From Isotricha intestinalis (taxonomy: Eukaryota > Ciliophora > Litostomatea > Vestibuliferida > Isotrichidae), in assembly GCA_023807065.1 (NCBI GenBank), contig JAJJLU010000813.1, forward strand, positions 1 to 18,060: 18,060 nt of DNA, written 5' to 3'. The notes beneath the pieces are model-generated. The model had not been told where the DNA came from. It worked only from the letters and a program-made list of their open reading frames with translations, and did no database searches. Positions 15,938 to 18,060 of this stretch are shown piece after piece (within the stretch, counting starts at the first letter, position 1; each line of letters starts with the position of its first letter). Made by a program: the position numbers and the translations under genes.

Positions 15938-17855
15938 ATGAAAGGAGAAGAAAAATTAGAAAAATTAAGAAAATTAATGGAAGAAAGGAAATATGATGCT
16001 TATATAATTCCTCATGGAGATCAACATGATGTAAAAATCATAAAAATTAATTTAATTAATTTATAAAAAAAAATAAAAAATAGAATGAATATATAGCAGA
16101 AGGAGATCAAAGGATACAATTTATATCAAATTTTTCTGGAAGTAATGGAATAGGTTTAGTAACAAAAGATTTAGCTTTAATGTGGACTGATGGAAGATAT
16201 TATATACAAATAGAAAAAGAATTATATCCAGGATGGAAAATGATGAAATGGGAAAGAGGAGAAATAACTTTAACAAAATATATTGTTAAAAATTTAAAAA
16301 AAGGAATTACTGTTGGTATGGATTTTAATTTATTTACAAAAGGTATTTTTAATTATTTAAATTTTTAGAAACTGCAAATTCTATGCTTGAAACTTTAGCA
16401 GATTATAATGTAGTTGATGATGAAAATAATATTATTGATGTTATTTGGGGAGAAGATAAACCAAAATATAAGAAAGATCCTGTTATAATTTTACCTGTTA
16501 AATATACTGGAAAAAGTGTATTAGAAAAATATAAAGAAGTTACCACGAAATTAAATGAAGAAATAAAATCAAAAGAAGAAGTATTATATAATAAAAATCC
16601 AAATATAAAAATATTAAAAAAAAGATATTTAATATCAAGATTAGATGATATAGCTTGGTTATTAAATTTACGTGGAAATGATATTCCATATAATCCAGTA
16701 TTTTTTTCCTATGGATTATTATATATAACTGAAAATGATAATTATTTCCATTTATTTTCAGATAAATCAAAATTTGAAAAAGAAGAAATAAAAAGTCATT
16801 TAGAAGAAAATAAAATAACTCTTCATGATTATGATGAAATATATAAAGTATTATCTATTTCCTCAGATGATACATTAACAATAGTAGACACAGATTCATC
16901 AAATAATAGAATGTTTAATTTAATATTAAATAACAAAAATGGTTTACACATATCAATAGATAAAGATATAATAGAGCATATAAAAAGTGTAAAAAATGAA
17001 ACAGAAATATTAGGATTTAAACAGAGTAACATTCGTGATTGTGTTGCCCTCATTAATTTTTTTTCATGGTTAGAAGATGAATTAACAGTAAAAAAAAGAA
17101 CAGATTTAAATGAATATGAAATAGGATTAATGAATAAGAAATTTAGAGAAGAACAAGAATTATTCATGGGAGAATCTTTTGCTCCTATATGTGCAGCAGG
17201 GCCAAACGCAGCAATCATCCATTATATGCAGAATGAATCTCTCCATAGTGATATGTCCATCTCTAAAATAATCCTCTGTGACACAGGAGGACAATATATG
17301 GATGGGACAACAGATATAACAAGAACAGTACATTACGGTAATCCAACAGAAAAAGAAAAGGAAATGTATACTAGAGTTTTATTAGGAAATTTATCTTTAG
17401 AACGTTTAATTTTTAAAAAGGGAACTATATTAAGAAATCTTGATTCTGTTCCTAGAAGTTTTCTAATGCAAATTGGAGAAGATTATAAACATGGAACTTC
17501 ACATGGTGTTGGACACTTTCTCAATGTTCATGAAGGACCTTATGGACAACCTCTTAATCCTGGAAATGTTATTACTAATGAACCTGGATATTATGAAAAA
17601 GATTCTTTTGGTATTAGAATTGAAAATAGTGTTCTTGTTGTTGAGAAAAATAATGGAATGCTTGGTTTTGAAAATTTAACTTATTTACCTTATGAAAGAA
17701 ATTTAATTGATTTAAAACTCTTAAGTTTAGATATGATTCAGTTTATTGATAATTTCCATCAAAAAGTTTTTGAAGTTTTAAGTCCTTTGATTAAGAATGA
17801 AAAAAGTTTGGAGTATTTGAAAAGGAAAACTAAACCACTTAAAGATGGGGAATAA
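15938..17855 (+). CDS. XPNPEP1: Cytosolic Xaa-Pro aminopeptidase (aminopeptidase P, XPNPEP1 type)
   Basis: Three exons, 15938-16030, 16084-16342 and 16369-17855, encode 612 residues (human XPNPEP1: 623). It removes the N-terminal residue from peptides with Pro at position 2, using two metal ions. The three-domain layout of the eukaryotic cytosolic form is present: two creatinase-like N-terminal domains (WTDGRYYIQIEKEL; later RLDDIAWLLNLRG) and a pita-bread catalytic domain. Metal ligands are all present: D422 (CDTGGQYMDG), D433 (TDITRT), H496 (GTSHGVGHF), E522 (NEPGYY) and E536 (GIRIEN); H505 in NVHEGP is the proton-shuttle position. The C-terminal LSLDMIQFIDNFHQKV segment is typical of the XPNPEP1 group. 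The start at 15938 gives MKGEEKLEKLRKLMEE, aligning with the family's usual N-terminal helix. No signal peptide is seen. It is the last gene before the telomere and is transcribed toward it. Confidence 0.93.
16031..16083 (+). other. 53-nt intron (first intron of aminopeptidase P)
   Basis: Begins GTAAAAATCA and ends AAAATAG; phase 0. Splicing joins GDQHD to NEYIAEGDQ, which matches the conserved D-x-H-x-x-E-Y-I-A-E segment of the family. Read-through meets an in-frame TAA. Confidence 0.9.
16343..16368 (+). other. 26-nt intron (second intron of aminopeptidase P)
   Basis: Begins GTATTTTTAA and ends TTTTTAG; phase 1, flanked by AAAG|GT. Splicing restores the frame (LFTK-ETANSML). Read-through ends at the intron's own TAG, because the acceptor TAG is in frame. 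Confidence 0.9.
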
Positions 17856-18010
17856 ATAATTTAGATAAGTTAATTATTATTCTTTTGGAAAAAAAAATAT
17901 TTTTTTTAAAAAAATATTTCATGTTTTTAATTATATAAAAAAAATAATAATAAATATGAAAAAATTAAAAAAATTATAAAGGAATTTACAATAAATATAA
18001 GGAACTTTAT
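17856..18010. other. Very short subtelomere
   Basis: 155 bp of A+T-rich DNA from the last stop codon to the first telomere repeat. It must contain the 3' UTR and polyadenylation site of the aminopeptidase gene. No subtelomeric repeat family is seen. Confidence 0.6.
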
Positions 18011-18060
18011 GGGGATTGGGGATTGGGGATTGGGGATTGGGGATTGGGGATTGGGGATTG
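18011..18060 (+). repeat. Telomeric repeat, (GGGGATT)n
   Basis: Seven perfect tandem copies of GGGGATT plus one further G up to the end of the window. The preceding base string (CTTTAT) is ordinary sequence, so the junction is sharp. The G-rich strand runs 5' to 3' toward the end, the orientation of a right-hand chromosome end. The C-strand unit is CCCCAAT, one base longer than Tetrahymena CCCCAA. It is the only strongly G-rich stretch in the window. Confidence 0.9.

Noticed and set aside
16180..16383. Aminopeptidase P as a broken gene with several frames
   Set aside because: Introns of 53 and 26 nt restore one frame of 612 aa with all five metal ligands; family alignment supports the joins.
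1..18060. tRNA, rRNA, CRISPR array or transposon
   Set aside because: No tRNA T-loop-like GTTCAAATC context with a matching acceptor stem, no G+C-rich RNA-like block, no spaced direct repeats and no terminal inverted repeats were seen. A computed scan (for example a covariance model search) was not possible.
1..18060. Anaerobic gut fungus or Dictyostelium as the source
   Set aside because: A+T richness and poly-Asn would fit, but the GGGGATT telomere and 26-53 nt introns do not fit fungal TTAGGG telomeres or the longer introns and AG-rich telomeres of Dictyostelium.

Overview
The window looks like the end of a gene-dense eukaryotic chromosome, most likely the macronucleus of a ciliate that uses the standard genetic code. 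Four observations support this. (1) The right edge (18011-18060) is seven perfect copies of the heptamer GGGGATT, G-rich strand running outward, as at a telomere; this is close to the ciliate C4A2/C4A4 telomeres (C-strand CCCCAAT). (2) The DNA is extremely A+T rich, with Asn/Lys-rich proteins and poly-Asn runs. (3) Four introns that I could place by reading frame and homology are only 26, 28, 39 and 53 nt long, all GT...AG. (4) Genes are packed with 80-800 bp spacers. Eleven of the twelve genes end in TAA and one in TAG; none uses TGA, and TAA/TAG are not read as Gln. That argues against a Tetrahymena/Paramecium-type code and fits litostome (for example rumen) ciliates, but the species assignment is inference.

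Layout, left to right: a truncated charged coiled-coil protein (+, cut by the left edge); a TSG101/VPS23 ESCRT-I subunit with a poly-Asn linker (+); a RING-PHD protein of PHRF1 type (-); a small FLYWCH-like zinc-binding protein (-); an unrecognised 514-aa Lys/Asn-rich protein (-, start at 6526); a two-exon protein ending in a Cys cluster (+, 6663-7272); a gene-poor 796-bp convergent spacer; a two-exon cyclic-nucleotide-binding-domain protein (-, 9706 to 8069); a Sec14/CRAL-TRIO lipid-transfer-like protein (+); a spacer with a possible decayed reading frame (about 11041-11260, minus strand); a Lys-rich coiled-coil protein with two FQPK motifs (+); a DNAJC9-type J-protein (+); an SPT3 (SAGA) homologue with a long C-terminal extension (-); and a three-exon cytosolic aminopeptidase P (XPNPEP1 type, +), which stops only 155 bp before the telomere repeat.

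The genes do not form one pathway. They are housekeeping functions: endosomal sorting (TSG101), lipid transfer (Sec14), chromatin and transcription (SPT3, DNAJC9, RING-PHD), proline-peptide turnover (aminopeptidase P), plus several lineage-specific proteins. They alternate strands, with three short divergent spacers (78, 133 and 136 bp) that must hold promoters for both neighbours. I see no tRNA, rRNA, CRISPR array, transposon or prokaryotic operon. I did not find a convincing new multi-gene system; the most distinctive signals are the telomere heptamer, the very small introns and several unusual domain architectures.
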